From: Chloranthus sessilifolius
Taxonomy: Eukaryota; Streptophyta; Magnoliopsida; Chloranthales; Chloranthaceae
Assembly (NCBI GenBank): GCA_021018995.1
Contig: CM037590.1
Location: 67,117,597 to 67,181,596 of the forward strand
DNA: 64,000 nucleotides
Reading direction: 5' to 3'
Positions 10,638-21,539 of this stretch are shown piece by piece; position 1 is the stretch's first letter; each line of letters opens with the position of its first letter. The position numbers were made by a program, and so were the translations under genes. The notes under the pieces were generated by a model. That model did not search any database. It was not told where the DNA came from and saw nothing but the letters and a program-made list of their open reading frames with translations.

Positions 10638-12043
10638 ATGGGACCACGCACGAAGAATCCTTCGCGTAAGGTACCCACGTCTCGGGCTCGTACCCCGGTA
10701 CCGCCCACCGTTTCCGTTCCCCCGCCGTCCGTGCCACCCATGGCACCGGCTTCGACCTCTACCCCGCCCGTTCCCGCATCCGCACCGCTCACTATTGAGC
10801 GTGAAGTCCCCAACGCCTGGTGGGCTTCCAAAACCTTCCTACCGGAATACGTTTTTGTGTCCTCACTATATGAGGACCGACCCGAAATAAATGGCCAAGG
10901 GTTACATACAAAAGCTAGGGCTTAAACCTTACTTCGCGCCCTTCCATGACCATTACTGCCCACGTATTGTGCGGCTTTTCTTTCAAAACCTCAAATGGGG
11001 TGATAGTCGCCATCGACTCGTCACAACCATCGATGGCCTTGAATATAAATTCAACCATTTCCATGTCGCGGCGGCACTTCAATGCCCGTCCGCGTACATT
11101 GAGACCAGTGGCCTCGAGCCTCCGTACGTCAAGGAGGTACCCTATGCCGATGTGGTCACCAAGATGACCCAAGGCCAACACTTAGAGGGCTAAGCCATTT
11201 CTAGGGCCCAACTACGACCGGTTGTGGATGCTTGATACCTACATCAAGTGTGCCTCAACCCTTTCTCGCAAGTCCTCACGGACCGGAGTAGTGCAAGGCA
11301 CTATTCTCCGCCTATGAGAACCACGGTTCTCTATGGCGAATCATTGATGGCATCATAAATGCCAATGACCGATGTCCGAGAAGGCGATCTGGAGCGAAGA
11401 ACAGATCCCCTATGCACGCCTGTCACCAAGCTCGTAGAGCGATATCGCCCTACGCGAGGCCTACGTCTTGGCTCCTCACGAGCCTCGTTTGGAAAACAAC
11501 ACTAGGGTCTTTCACCTGAAAGACTGGACAAAGAGCTACAACTTGTTGGTTAAGCGTCTTCCTGAGGAGGAAGAGGGCGCGGCTGAGCCCGTTCTCCCTG
11601 ATGTAGCAGAGGGTTCAGTCCCTGCTGTAGCAGACGGTTCAGTCCCTGATGTGCCCGCGACCACAGAGGGCGAGACACCACAGGACCTACCACCCCAGCC
11701 AGAGCCATCTGTCCAGCCTGTTCCACACCTCGTCGATCATCACACGCATCAGCCTCCCCACCGTCTTCCTCCGACGACGTCACTGCGATGCTTCGCGAGT
11801 TGGTGGAGAGCAATCGCCGCATCCACGTGAGACTGGATGGCGTTGAGGCGTTCCAGATGCATCGTCTGGACTATCACGCGGGTATGCATGAGCTAGTCAT
11901 GCAGCACCTCTATGCCACGACGTCCACGCCGATGATCGCGCACGCCCGCCTGCACAGGGTGGATCCACGCGACTATCATTCACCGCCGGCGCGTCCCAGC
12001 AGACAGACGCCTGATCACGCCGGCCCATCCGATGTCCCCGCAG
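10638..12043 (+). pseudogene. Element A third gene (unknown retroelement accessory protein), broken
   Basis: I do not recognise an established function. The start MGPRTKNPSRKVPTSRARTP is basic and leads into a Pro-rich stretch. A conserved globular part follows: NAWWASKTFLPEYVF, LYEDRPE, then after a frameshift near 10888 LGLKPYFAPFHDHYCPRIVR and IDGLEYKFNHFHVAAALQCP. After a stop at 11191, LWMLDTYIKCA is readable in another frame. Later come KDWTKSYNLLVKRLPEEEEG (about 11520), a Pro-rich acidic linker, and a helical C-terminal part (RLDYHAGMHELVMQHLYATT, then HARLHRVDPRDY). No signal peptide or membrane helix is visible, so it is not a typical envelope. It loosely resembles plant retroelement 'putative transposon protein' (Transposase_32-like) domains. 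A donor-like CCCCGCAG|GTATTACC closes it in phase 1. Confidence 0.75.
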
Positions 12044-12300
12044 GTATTACCATGCTATCATACCTAGTAGTTAATTGTATGTGTACATTCTATTTATATT
12101 CATTGCATGCCTCATAAATTCTGTTAAGACTTTCATTTTCATGCCTGATATATGTATAAATTCCGTAAGTGTTTTAATTACCCTGCATGACACGTAGACC
12201 AAATTTCTGTATTAGTTTAGCATGTGAGTTTTAGAACTACAAAGCCCTGAATGCGCCTCTTAGACATTTTCGAGGACGAAAATTCCTAAGGGGGGGATAA
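12044..12300 (+). other. Element A 3' region with polypurine tract
   Basis: Non-coding after the third gene. It ends in the block CATTTTCGAGGACGAAAATT and the polypurine tract AAGGGGGGGATAA (12288-12300), the plus-strand primer directly before the 3' LTR. Tekay/Del-type plant elements usually have a very similar block. Confidence 0.88.
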
Positions 12301-14875
12301 TGTAACGACCCCGAAAATTAGAACACGAGCCTGACTGCTTTGATGTGATGTCGTGCCCGGTCACGAAATCGAGGTTGATTCAAAACTTTGGTTATATTAA
12401 TTTAAATAATGTAGCCGTGATGAGATGAGATCACGTAAAATTTCGATAGATCCTAGATGTGTAGAGAGGTAGGTGGAACACGCTGAAGCAACGTGTTCAT
12501 GCTTCACACCTAAGCAGATACCAAGGGCAAAACAGGATTACGAGTTGAGAGGTAGCTTATAGAGGAAGGAAAGGGAGACAAGAGAGGAGACTTCCACTCT
12601 TCTTCTCCTTCATCCCCTTGCCCTACGTGCTCCATAGGTTGGAGATTGTGCTAAGAAAGTGTGAAAGAGATCCCTTGTGAGAGAAGAAAAGGGTTAGCAA
12701 GAGAGAAGATGAGGGATTTCTAAGCTAGAGGAGCTAGACCTAAGTGATTGAGTTACCTGGGGTTTAAGATTGGTGTGAGAGACCTTGATCTGACGAACCA
12801 GAGCTGAAGAGCTTCTCGCCGGATCTGGATCGAGGAAGAGCTCAAGATCTAGGTTTGAAACCCTCTTTTGTCATTCTTTGGAACCCCAAGAAACCCACGA
12901 ACAAGGTGAGTTGTTTGTTAAATAGGGTTAAATGAGTAGTTTAAAGGGTGTGTTTATGATGTATTAATGGTGATTGCACAACCATTAATGGAGAGAGAGC
13001 AAAAATGGAAGGAAGGTGAACTCCATTAATGACAGCTTTGCTGTCATTGGTGATCGATCACCAAGGTGGTGATCGATCACTGAGGGTTGGTGATCGATCA
13101 CCAAGGGCTGGTGATCGATCAATCTGTATAAACTTATGGGGAACAGAGACCCGGAGAGTTGAGAAGTTGAGGCCCGAGGTGGAGATCGATCACCAAGGTG
13201 GTGATCGATCTACAAGGGAGTTGGTGATCGATCACCAAGGTGGTGATCGATCTACAGTGAGGTTGGTGATCGATCACCAAGGTGGTGATCGATCAATTTG
13301 TATAAAAATTAATGTGGACAGAGGGAGGAGTTTTTGAAACTTGCTGTGGTGATCGATCACCAAGGTGGTGATCGATCTACAGAAGAGTTGGTGATTGATC
13401 ACCAAGGAGGTGATCGATCAACCTTGACTGTGTTGAGGAAGAGATATGGAGGTTGGTGATCGATCTACTGTGGGTGGTGATCGATCTACAGTGGGTGGTG
13501 ATCGATCACTCACCCCTGTTTTTGTCTGTCTTGACTTCATGAAGTAGACACCCCGGATATTGTGCCGGGTAGTTCTCCGACATTCCTAACACTTAATGTA
13601 CTGTGCATATGGTATAGGATAAACCCTGACACGTCGAAAAAGCTTTAGATTTGCTTAGAAGATAAACTGATCTGAGGTAGGGGAAAATTCAACTTAAAGT
13701 GTATCTAAATTTAATTGCATGATATCTTAACATCGTATTCTATCTCTGATTTTCGAAAGCATGCCTGCATATGCATTAAACTCTGATTCCCGTATTCTGA
13801 TATCTGTTTCTGTTCTTTGCATATGCTCTGATAATCTGCTCTGATAATCTGCTCTGATAATCTGATTCATGAGGTAATAAGTATGTATTTGATTTGAGGT
13901 TTAATATTCAGACGATCCCCACCGACTCGGCGGTATATCCGTTTCTTGCACAATGTGCAGTTGCTTGAAAATCCTCAAATAAAATATGCACTCCATGTGT
14001 GGGGCATTATTGCATTCCTGAAAATTGTTCATTGAACGACGATTGGTTGGGGTTTCCTATCGGCACAAATCTGGCTACCACGTGATATATATACACGGGA
14101 GTTACTTAAGTTAGAGATACGCATGATTTAAGTCATTTAAATATGATGAGCATAGCATTTTGCAAATTCTGAAGTTCTGTTTGCTTTTGCCAGTTATGCA
14201 TTCTGATTTCCTGCATGTTGAGCATCAGTTTATATTCTGTCCAGTTTTGTTCACTTATCGATCTAAGATATGTTCTGCAATCATGTTTAATAATTTAGAT
14301 GTAAATTGATTGAATTTCTTCTACTGAGCTAGGATGTAGCTCACCCCGCTTTCTGAAATCTTTTAGGTTCTGAGGCTGCAGTGCCCGGCACCGAGAGCGA
14401 CCCGGATTATCAGCCGGATCCCGAGGCCGAGGCAGAGGACGAGGAGACGGACGTCCAGGCGGACGAGTTTTATCCGTAGCCTGGGTATTGATGCCCGACA
14501 TTTTGTATTTTTGATCTTTTGGATTACTGTGTGCCTGGTGGCCACCTTTGTATAAACATATATAGTTCTGCATTTACTTATTTTATGTTAGTCCACATTC
14601 CATTTCGGAACCACTATCGGGAACCATTGTTTGGGTGATGTACGTCCATCACCGATGGTTCTTCTTGGTTCCTTTTTGGGAATGTGTGTGTTTTCTTTCC
14701 ATTTACTATTATTGATGTGTGTTTAGCATAGAAATTGTTTGACTCAGAATACCGCTGCTCGGATGTGTCCACCTAGCTTCCGCTATATGCGCGGACACAT
14801 GCGATCGATCCGGGATCATCCAGAGTATGATCCTAACGACACGGGTTTCAGGAAACGGAAATTCGGGCTGTTACA
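12301..14875 (+). repeat. 3' LTR of element A
   Basis: About 2575 bp, TG...CA, nearly the same as 2503-5075, with array 13048-13507, core block near 14027, hairpin 14607-14672 and the intact form of the acidic reading frame (14367-14479). Differences from the 5' LTR are mostly small indels, clustered in the first 250 bp and in the acidic frame. Confidence 0.94.
14367..14479 (+). other. Acidic reading frame in the 3' LTR of A, candidate last exon of the third gene
   Basis: After the acceptor-like AATCTTTTAG the sequence opens without an ATG for 37 codons rich in Glu and Asp (contains ESDPDYQPDPEAEAEDEETD and ends DEFYP, TAG at 14477-14479). Entered in phase 1 it is open throughout, and the donor-like site at the end of the third gene (12043/12044) is also phase 1. 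Related frames ending in EF[FY]P occur at the same place in most LTRs of the window. Splicing is inferred, not observed. Confidence 0.6.
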
Positions 14876-14880
14876 GGATA

Positions 14881-15684
14881 TGTTGCGTGCATGCACGTTA
14901 GACTTTCATAGGTCATGGGATCAACATTTACCTCTGATTGAATTCGCGTATAATAATAGTTATCAGTCCAGTATTGGCATGGCTCGCTACGAAGATTTAT
15001 ACGGACGACGATGCAGATCTCCATTTAATTAGGAGGAAGTCGGCGAGAAACTTATTTTAGGACCTGATATCATGGACAGCACAACCGAGACCGTTTGGTT
15101 AATCCGCGAGAGATTAAGAGTTGCTCAAAGTCGCCAGAAAAGTTATGCCGATCTTCATCGAACGCAAGTCGAGTTTCAGGTATACTTGAATGTGTTCAAT
15201 ACTTGTTCAATCCCTTAAGTTTCCTTATCTGCTCAATTAGTAGAGAGTTAACACCTATTTTCAGGTAAGAGATAAGGTTTTTGTCAAGATCTCACCAACC
15301 AAAGGCGTGATGTGTTTTGGAAAACGTGGGAAGCTAAGTCCACGATACATTAGAACTTTTGAAGTACTGGGTCGGGTTAGAGAAGTCGCGTATAGGATTG
15401 CTCTGCCACCACAGTTGGCAAGCATGCATAATGTATTCCATATTTCAATGTTGAAGAAATACGTGAAGGACCCAACCCAAGTCTCGGATTTTCAACCGAT
15501 TGAACTTCAAGAGTGTCTGACTCTGATAGAGGAACCTATGCAGATTCTAGACCGTAAGGAGCAGGTGTTATGAACTAAGATGATTCCACTTATTCTAGTA
15601 AAGTGGCAGGATCATTCCTCTGCAGAGGTTACCTGAGAACGCGAAGCAGAAATTCGTGAGCAATACCCGCAACCGTTTCATTGA
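14881..15684 (+). pseudogene. Element B pol, part 2: integrase C-terminal domain and chromodomain-like tail
   Basis: Continues integrase directly after the insertion point: MLRACTLDFHRSWDQHLPLI, EFAYNNSYQSSIGMARYEDL and GRRCRSPFN (then a stop). After intron 15180-15264 come [11 protein letters not shown] and the GPY/F-like module ([20 protein letters not shown]), with the Gly-Pro replaced by Arg-Thr. The tail is [12 protein letters not shown], a stop, IPLILVKWQDHSS and EIREQYPQPFH with TGA at 15682-15684. In chromoviruses this tail guides integration by reading chromatin. GCGAG|GTAACAG directly follows as a possible donor. Confidence 0.9.
15180..15264 (+). other. Putative intron 2 of element B (integrase), intact GT-AG
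   Basis: GAGTTTCAG|GTATACTTG ... CACCTATTTTCAG|GTAAGAG. It is 85 bp, AT-rich, contains stops and sits between codons (phase 0), with clean homology to uninterrupted integrase on both sides. A pyrimidine-rich acceptor is present. It matches the position in A (9543-9614) and is absent from C and D. Confidence 0.82.
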
Positions 15685-15884
15685 TATGCGAGGTAACAGT
15701 TAATTTTAAATTACCTCATTCTGTTACGTATTATGCATTGATAAAATACAATTACATAAATATTAAATGGTGTTTGTTACTTGGAATGCTAGTGTATCAA
15801 TAGGAGATAACACATGGTTCCCAAAATTAGACCCACAGGTCTTTTAAACCTGTATTTATGGAAAACAACTTTGCTATCAAATTC

Positions 15885-16225
15885 GATCGATCAAATTGTG
15901 ATTTGATCGATCAAATGCAAATCCGATCGATCAAAGTGAGGATTTGATCGATCAAGTACTAATCCGATCGATCAAATGGAAATATTCATCGATCAAATAG
16001 TTTAAGCTTTATACTATTATTTAAACCTGTCTGATCGATCAAATAGATGAATTGATCGATCAACCTTGAAATTCGATCGATCAAATTTAAGGATTGATCA
16101 ATCAAACCTGTCGGGCTAGGTTTTTCATTTTTTGAAATTCAATCGACCAATTTGAGCATTGATCGATCAACTTTTTTTATTTAAGTTACGTTGGGTTTTA
16201 TTTTTGCCCATTTGATCGATTAAGA
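15885..16225. repeat. GATCGATCAAA palindrome array upstream of the third gene of B
   Basis: Nine exact GATCGATC plus several one-base variants (for example ATTGATCAATC), mostly in the context GATCGATCAAA as in the B LTR and unlike the ACC/TAC context of A. The spacer from 15685 to the array and from 16226 to 16394 holds no gene; the latter is a C/T-rich leader with CTCACG|GTAAACCC near 16333. Confidence 0.9.
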
Positions 16226-16394
16226 AGACCAATCGTGCGAGAGCCCTTTCCATCCTTGAGTTTGAAATTCATTTCCAGCTACGAGCACTCCTCATATCGA
16301 CTTCCTTAGATCGCGCTTTGCTCCCTCCTCACGGTAAACCCTAAAATTTATCCATTTCTTTTAGGGTTTTGATTCCTTTTGTCATTTTTAAACA

Positions 16395-17714
16395 ATGGGA
16401 CCGCGAACGAAGAACGCTTAGAGCAAAGTTCCGACCTCGCAGGTTCGTGTACCTGTCCCGCACATTGAGCCAGTTGCACAACCCATTGTGCAACCCGTGG
16501 CACCCCCACAGTCACCCGTGCTACCTGTTCAACCACCCCAACAACCACTCATCAACCGGGAAATACCAAAAGAGTGGTGGGCTGCAAAAACCTTTTTGCC
16601 TGAGTATCAGTTTACTCCCACACTATTTGAGGATCGACCCGAGATGACATGGGTGATCAATTATATAACCAAACTGGGGTTGAAACCCTTGCACGAGCCT
16701 TTTCACGATCACTATTGCCCTAGAATAGTGAGTTTATTTTACCAACACCTTCGACAGGGTGGTGACCGTCATCAAATACTCACAAAGATCAATGGATTGG
16801 AGTACAAATTCAACCAATTCCACATCTCCGCCGCAATGCCCATCCGGGTACATTGAGACATGTGGTTTGGCGGCACCCTACATCAAGGATGTGCCATTTG
16901 AGGACGTCATCTCCAAGATGACACACGGTCAACAGGGATCTTGCCAATCTATTAAACGGGCCAAACTTCCTGGCAATCTATGGATGCTTAATACTTTTGT
17001 CAAGTGTGCCATCAACCCATTCTTACATAAATCCGAGCGTACGGGTATCATACAATAATTCCTATTTTTGGCATTTGAGAATCATTGGTTCTCCGTTCTT
17101 GATGTCGTCCTTGATGACATGATTGATGCCATGGATCGAGCAATATAATGTCGTACGGGAGGCATATAGCATGGCACTGGGGAACAAAGACGGAATAATA
17201 ACATCAAGCCTTTTCAGCGTAAAGATTGGACCAAAATTTATAACCTTTTAGTGAAGAAGTTGCCTGAAGAGGGGATGTTCCACCAGTCCAGGCCGGAGCC
17301 GAGACTGCTGAGCGAGCTCCAAATGTGGGAGAGGCACAACCTGATGTACCTGCAAGATCGGCACCCATTCCTCCACGCCGGCCCACTCGTGCTAGCACCT
17401 CACGCCATCCCAAGCCATCCACCACTACGCTCGAAAGTGTGCTTGCGGCAATCAACGAGGGCAACACACGGGTTTATGCACGACTCGATGAGATGCAAGA
17501 GTTCCACCGTCATGTGCATCGACGATTGGATTTTCATGAGGGGATGCTCACTCTACTGATGCAACACTCTTACGCGACCACAACTACCCCTATGATCGGT
17601 CATGCCCGCCTGCATGTTGTGGATCCTCGTGACTATAGCGCCGAGCCATCCAGACCCAGTCGACCAACCGTACCTACTCTACACAGCCTAAATCATCATT
17701 TGCTCCTCCAGTAG
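16395..17714 (+). pseudogene. Element B third gene (homologue of the A and C third genes), broken
   Basis: It starts MGPRTKNA followed at once by a stop, then a Pro-rich stretch (about residues 20-60). The conserved part follows: EWWAAKTFLPEYQF, LFEDRPEMTWVINYITKLGL, PFHDHYCPRIVSLFYQHLRQ, INGLEYKFNQFHISAAM. A frameshift near 16840 leads to CPSGYIETCGLAAPYIKDV, DVISKMTHGQ, LPGNLWMLNTFVKCAINPF and RTGIIQ (stop). Then come KDWTKIYNLLVKKLPEE (about 17222), a Pro/Ala-rich linker and the C-terminal helix (RLDEMQEFHRHVHRRLDFHE, LLMQHSYATTTTPM, HARLHVVDPRDY). The layout matches A almost part for part. Function unknown; no membrane segment seen. GTAG|GTAACC closes the region, but joining it in phase to the LTR frame needs one extra frameshift. 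Confidence 0.75.
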
Positions 17715-18246
17715 GTAACCACTATATCTTTTATTTTTATAATTATATACAAATAAAAATTATGTTTCCATATTTAAATTCTACTTTGCGTGCATGAATT
17801 ATGTTTTGGCTGCTTGTACTTGTTCTATTCGATATTTGTTTTGCATGCTTTGCACTCTATCCTGTATACTTTATATCTGCCCTGTACTCTGCTCTGTCTA
17901 ATACCTCTGACTTTACTGGTTAGATGTTGTGTGTGTGATCTGTGTGTGCCGTTATTTGAGTCGCGGTGGGGTGTTCTTCCGAGCAAGTGATACTTGGGAC
18001 GAATGCATCCATGTACGAATGCAATCCACTATGACATTATGGGATTTCACACGCAGTACATCCAGGTTACTACGGACCCCAGCCCTTTCTAAGCGTGCTT
18101 AGCGAAGTCTATTGCACTGTGACCCACTCTTACAGTTAGGACTGTTTGTTTCTATTTTGTTCTGAGAGTTAGGATTAGGGAACACCGTAGACCTATTTGA
18201 GTCTGTCTGACATTTTCGATGATGAAAATTCCTAAGGGGGGAAGAA
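17715..18246 (+). other. Element B 3' region: conserved 3' UTR block and polypurine tract
   Basis: Non-coding. At 17988-18130 it carries a block shared with C (56788-56936) and D (38712-38846, minus): a stem-loop GCATCCATGTACGAATGC (18005-18022), then ATCCAGGTTACTACGGA and GAAGTCTATTGCACTGTGAC. The polypurine tract TAAGGGGGGAAGAA (18233-18246) follows CATTTTCGATGATGAAAATT. Confidence 0.82.
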
Positions 18247-19016
18247 TGTAACGACCTAAAATTTTGAAACATTCTGACTACTTTGGTATACATGCTTAGC
18301 ACGAAAATCGAGATAAACTTAAAATTTTCTAATAAGAATATTAATATCAAGATTTTTAATCTATATGCGTGTAAAGTTATAGGTCACGTGTAACGCGAGT
18401 TTGAGATCTGATGAGATACTTGGTAGAATACTATGCACTGAGTGGGGTGTATGTAATTAACACCGGAATTTAAATTTGAGAGATAAAAATATCAAAGATA
18501 TTTCTCTGTAATAGCTTATAAGGGAAGGAAGAGAGTTAGGATTCTTTTCTCTACTCCTTTTTCCTTCTTTTCTGGGTGATTTGGTGCTAAGAGATTGGGT
18601 TTAGGTATTACGTCATCTCATGTTGGTCAGCTTGGTTCCAGAAGAACTCCGTTGTGAAAACAAAGCTCAAAGAATCTATAGACTCTAGACCCAGGTGTGT
18701 GCAGGAGAGTGTATATACGTAGTGTCTGATCTAGAGGTGTGTGTGCCTCTGTGGGTTAGCGTGAAGTCCCACTCCGAGGATTGTCAACAACGACCTAATC
18801 TCCAATTTCGAGTCCAAAGAATCGTCCTGAGTCGAAGGTTGCCTTGGATTAAGGAATCAACATAAAAGAGGTGAGTTACTATATATTTGTAGGGTCTTTG
18901 ATGTCATAAATACATGGGTATGTGTGCTTGAATGATTCGTGGAGAATCATAATGATGTATGGTTGAAATAGGTTAAAAATCAACAAATTGTACTAATGAC
19001 AAAAACTGTCATTTCT

Positions 19017-19697
19017 GATCGATCAAATTGAGTATTTGATTGATCAAATTGTAATTACCTATAAAACAGGAGGGTTGTTTTATGAAAGTTCATGCCCAAT
19101 CAATCCGATCGATCAAATCTAGGATTTGATCAATCAAATTTGAGACTGATCGATCACACTATACGTGATCGATCAAGTGCTAACTGATCGATCAATTTCC
19201 TAATTGATTGATCGAAATGAAAGATTGATCGATCAAAATAGGGATTTGATTGATCGAATCTTATATATGCCTTATAGAATAGGAGGTCTATTTTTCTAAA
19301 ATATGTGACTTTGAAATCCGATCGATCAATTATGAGAATTGATCGATCAAATTAAGAATTCGATCGATCAAACAAGCAAGTTGATCGATCAAGAATCCTT
19401 TGTTCTGTATATATAAATTTTAGGTTCTGATCGATCAAATATGAGAATTGATCGATCAAATGTGAATCCGATCAATCAAATGGGAAGTTGATCGATCAGA
19501 TTTCCTCTACTCTATAAATGTAAAATTTTGGGTCTTGATCGATTAAACACTAGAATTGATCGATCAAACCATGAATCCGATTGATCAAATAGGGAGTTGA
19601 TCGATCAGATTTCCCAACTCTATCTTTAAAGGATTAAGGTATCTGATCGATCAAATAGGAAATCCGATCAATCAAATAGGGAGATTGATCGATTGAA
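19017..19697. repeat. GATCGATCAAA palindrome array in the LTR of B
   Basis: About 16 exact GATCGATC and around nine near copies (GATTGATC, GATCAATC, GATCGATT), mostly followed by AAA and preceded by AT or CC. A longer periodicity is visible: blocks of three or four palindromes alternate with a TATATAAATTTTAGG-like spacer. Confidence 0.92.
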
Positions 19698-20462
19698 TTC
19701 TCTTGTTTTGCCTGTATTAGTTTTATGAGAAAAACACTTTTGGGCAGTGAACCAATTACTATTCTGACTCTTCTGATACTTAGTACACTATATGTATGGT
19801 CTAGGTAAAGACCAAGACACTTTAAAAAGCTTTAGATTTACTTAGAAAGACCTGATCTGATGTAGGGGGAATTCAACTTAACTTGTATCCAATTTGACTG
19901 CATGGTTTCTTAGCATCTGTATTTGACTTCTGTTGTTTCAAAAGCATGCCTTGCATATGATAAAGCTCTGTCAACTCTGATTTATGTATCTCTGCTCTGC
20001 TCTGATTCCTGATATCCTGATATATACTCTGATTTAAAGTTCATGTGACGAATCCCTCTGACGTGGCGGGATATCTGTGTATCTGATTTGTAAATCCTCT
20101 GGCACAAGTTGCTCTCCTTTGAAGAGGCTTGATGTAAATTATCTAAAATTATTCATTGAACGATGATGGTTGGGGTTACCCATCGGCAAATAATCTGGCT
20201 ACCACGTGCTATATTCATTGGAGTTACTTAAGTATAAAATTTAAGTCACTAAATATTGTATGTGTGCATCTGAAAAACTCTGAGAATAAAGTCTATTTCT
20301 AATATTCAGCATCTGCTATCTGATCATTTCTGTCTGCATTCTCTGATTTGACATCTGTTTCGAGTTATGTTCTACAAGCCATGTTTTATATATTAGATGC
20401 AATTTAATTGAGTTTCTTCTATTGAGCTTAGATGGTTAGCTCACCTTGATTTTATATCATAG

Positions 20463-20572
20463 GTTCTGAGGCTAGGACACCTGGTGCTGAGAGCGATCCC
20501 GATTATCAGCCTGAGGCCGAGGATGAGGCTAAGGAGGACACTGACACCCCTGCTGACGAGTTTTATCAATAG
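20463..20572 (+). other. Acidic reading frame in the LTR of B
   Basis: Open in phase 1 after ATCATAG, 36 codons to a TAG. It contains ESDPDYQPEAEDEAKEDTDT and ends DEFYQ. No ATG lies in frame at the start, so if translated it must be an exon joined to upstream coding sequence. Confidence 0.6.
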
Positions 20573-20972
20573 TTTTGGTACTCGTCTGGTGTTATTTTTA
20601 GGATATGTCCATATATTTTGGATTATCTGTGTGCCTAATGGCCACTTTTCTTTATTTATTTACTGTAGATGTTTACTTATAATCTTATATATTATATAGG
20701 AACCATTGTTTTGGGTGATGAATGTCCATCACCAGTAGTTCTTCTTGCTTCCTTTTTGAGGATGCATATTCTTTTGATTATACTTATATATATAGTGTTG
20801 TTTCTTTTCTTTCTTTTAGAGCCTTATATGATGACTCGATCTACCACTTTAGATAGTATCTGCTCTGATTTCTACTAGACAAGCAGACACTCTTTGGTTT
20901 TGTTCTGGGGATCAGTAAGAGTTATGATCCTCATGGCACGAGTTTTCGAGTGCGGAAATTTGGGCTGTCACA

Positions 20973-21520
20973 ATTTCATTCGATACGAAATTGCCTTTCT
21001 ATTTTAAATACGAAAATGCCTTTGAAATCTAGTCCTTGAATTTTGTTTTGATACTAAGATTCCCCTGTTATTCTTAGCCATTGAATCTATGCATTGATGT
21101 GATAAGATGTAAATTGGTATTGAACTCTCCCTACAGAGCTCAGACTATTAGCTAACCCTGACACTATGTGTCAGAGGTGCAGATTTGGTTTAGGACCCCG
21201 AGCTTGAGACCGGTCGTGGTTATGTTCCTGAGGAGTAGTTATGGACTTCGTATATGTTGGGCTTGGTACATCTTCGAGATTAGGCTTGTGTATATACTTT
21301 TTGTAGTTTATACCACTGTTTAGATGACGATCGGCCATCACCAATGATTCATTGTAGTTTTGTTTTATGTTCGACGTTAGAATGGAATCTTTTATTCACT
21401 ACCATATATGATATGTTTGCTTTGATTTCTGCATTTGTGTGGATGTACCGAGTGTGAGTGATCCAACGAACCGGTGTCTTTTAAGAAAAATAATCGGGGT
21501 GTCATAATTGGTATAAGTAT
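20973..21520 (+). mobile_element. LTR remnant (3' part) with decayed primer site
   Basis: From about 21100 the order is that of an LTR end: CTAACCCTGACACTATGTGTCAG, a short acidic frame (DPELETGRGYVPEE, about 21195-21237), the GATGACGATCGGCCATCACC half of the hairpin, and GGGGTGTCAT. TGGTATAAGTAT (21509-21520) looks like a decayed primer site. Its internal region is missing; copia sequence begins within 30 bp. 20973-21100 holds nothing I can name. Confidence 0.65.
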
Positions 21521-21539
21521 CATCAGACGGTCCGGCTCG

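Larger units (their letters stand above)
2503..14875 (+). mobile_element. Element A: complete Ty3/gypsy chromovirus-type retrotransposon with a third gene
   Basis: About 12.4 kb with two LTRs of about 2.57 kb (2503-5075 and 12301-14875), a primer binding site, gag, pol, a palindrome array, a third gene and a polypurine tract, flanked by GGATA duplications. The LTRs look nearly identical over most of their length, implying a fairly recent insertion. Yet gag has a frameshift, the RT catalytic motif is changed and pol has many stops, so it probably moved with proteins made elsewhere, or some differences are assembly errors. Lineage Tekay/Del-like is inferred from the integrase tail and the sequence before the polypurine tract. 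Confidence 0.95.
1535..20972 (+). mobile_element. Element B: Ty3/gypsy chromovirus-type LTR retrotransposon, 5'-truncated, split by element A
   Basis: Only the 3' part of the element is present: the end of RNase H and most of integrase (1535-2502), then integrase C-terminus and chromodomain-like tail (14881-15684), a palindrome array, a third gene (16395-17714), a polypurine tract and a complete 3' LTR (18247-20972). Element A interrupts it just after the catalytic Glu of integrase. Removing A and one copy of GGATA restores collinearity with the pol of the other elements. B is the closest relative of A in this window: same third-gene layout, same extra integrase intron and a related GATCGATC palindrome. 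Confidence 0.88.
18247..20972 (+). repeat. 3' LTR of element B
   Basis: About 2726 bp from TGTAACGACC to GGGCTGTCACA. Parts in order: TATAAGGG promoter-like motif near 18518; donor-like AAAAGAG|GTGAGTTAC at 18870/18871; palindrome array 19017-19697; core block about 20050-20220; acceptor-like ATCATAG ending at 20462; acidic frame 20463-20572; hairpin about 20699-20752. It has the same part list as the A LTR but largely different sequence, so it is a sister family. Confidence 0.92.

Noticed and set aside
10638..12043. Third gene as an envelope protein
   Set aside because: Position fits, but there is no signal peptide, furin-type site or membrane anchor, and the C-terminus is a helical, then acidic, region.
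13029..13337. 102-codon frame through the GATCGATC array
   Set aside because: A repeat-derived frame made of array units (VIDHQGGDRS-like); it simply reflects the periodic DNA.
20973..20977. ATTTC after the B LTR as target duplication
   Set aside because: The 5' end of B is missing, so no partner can be compared.
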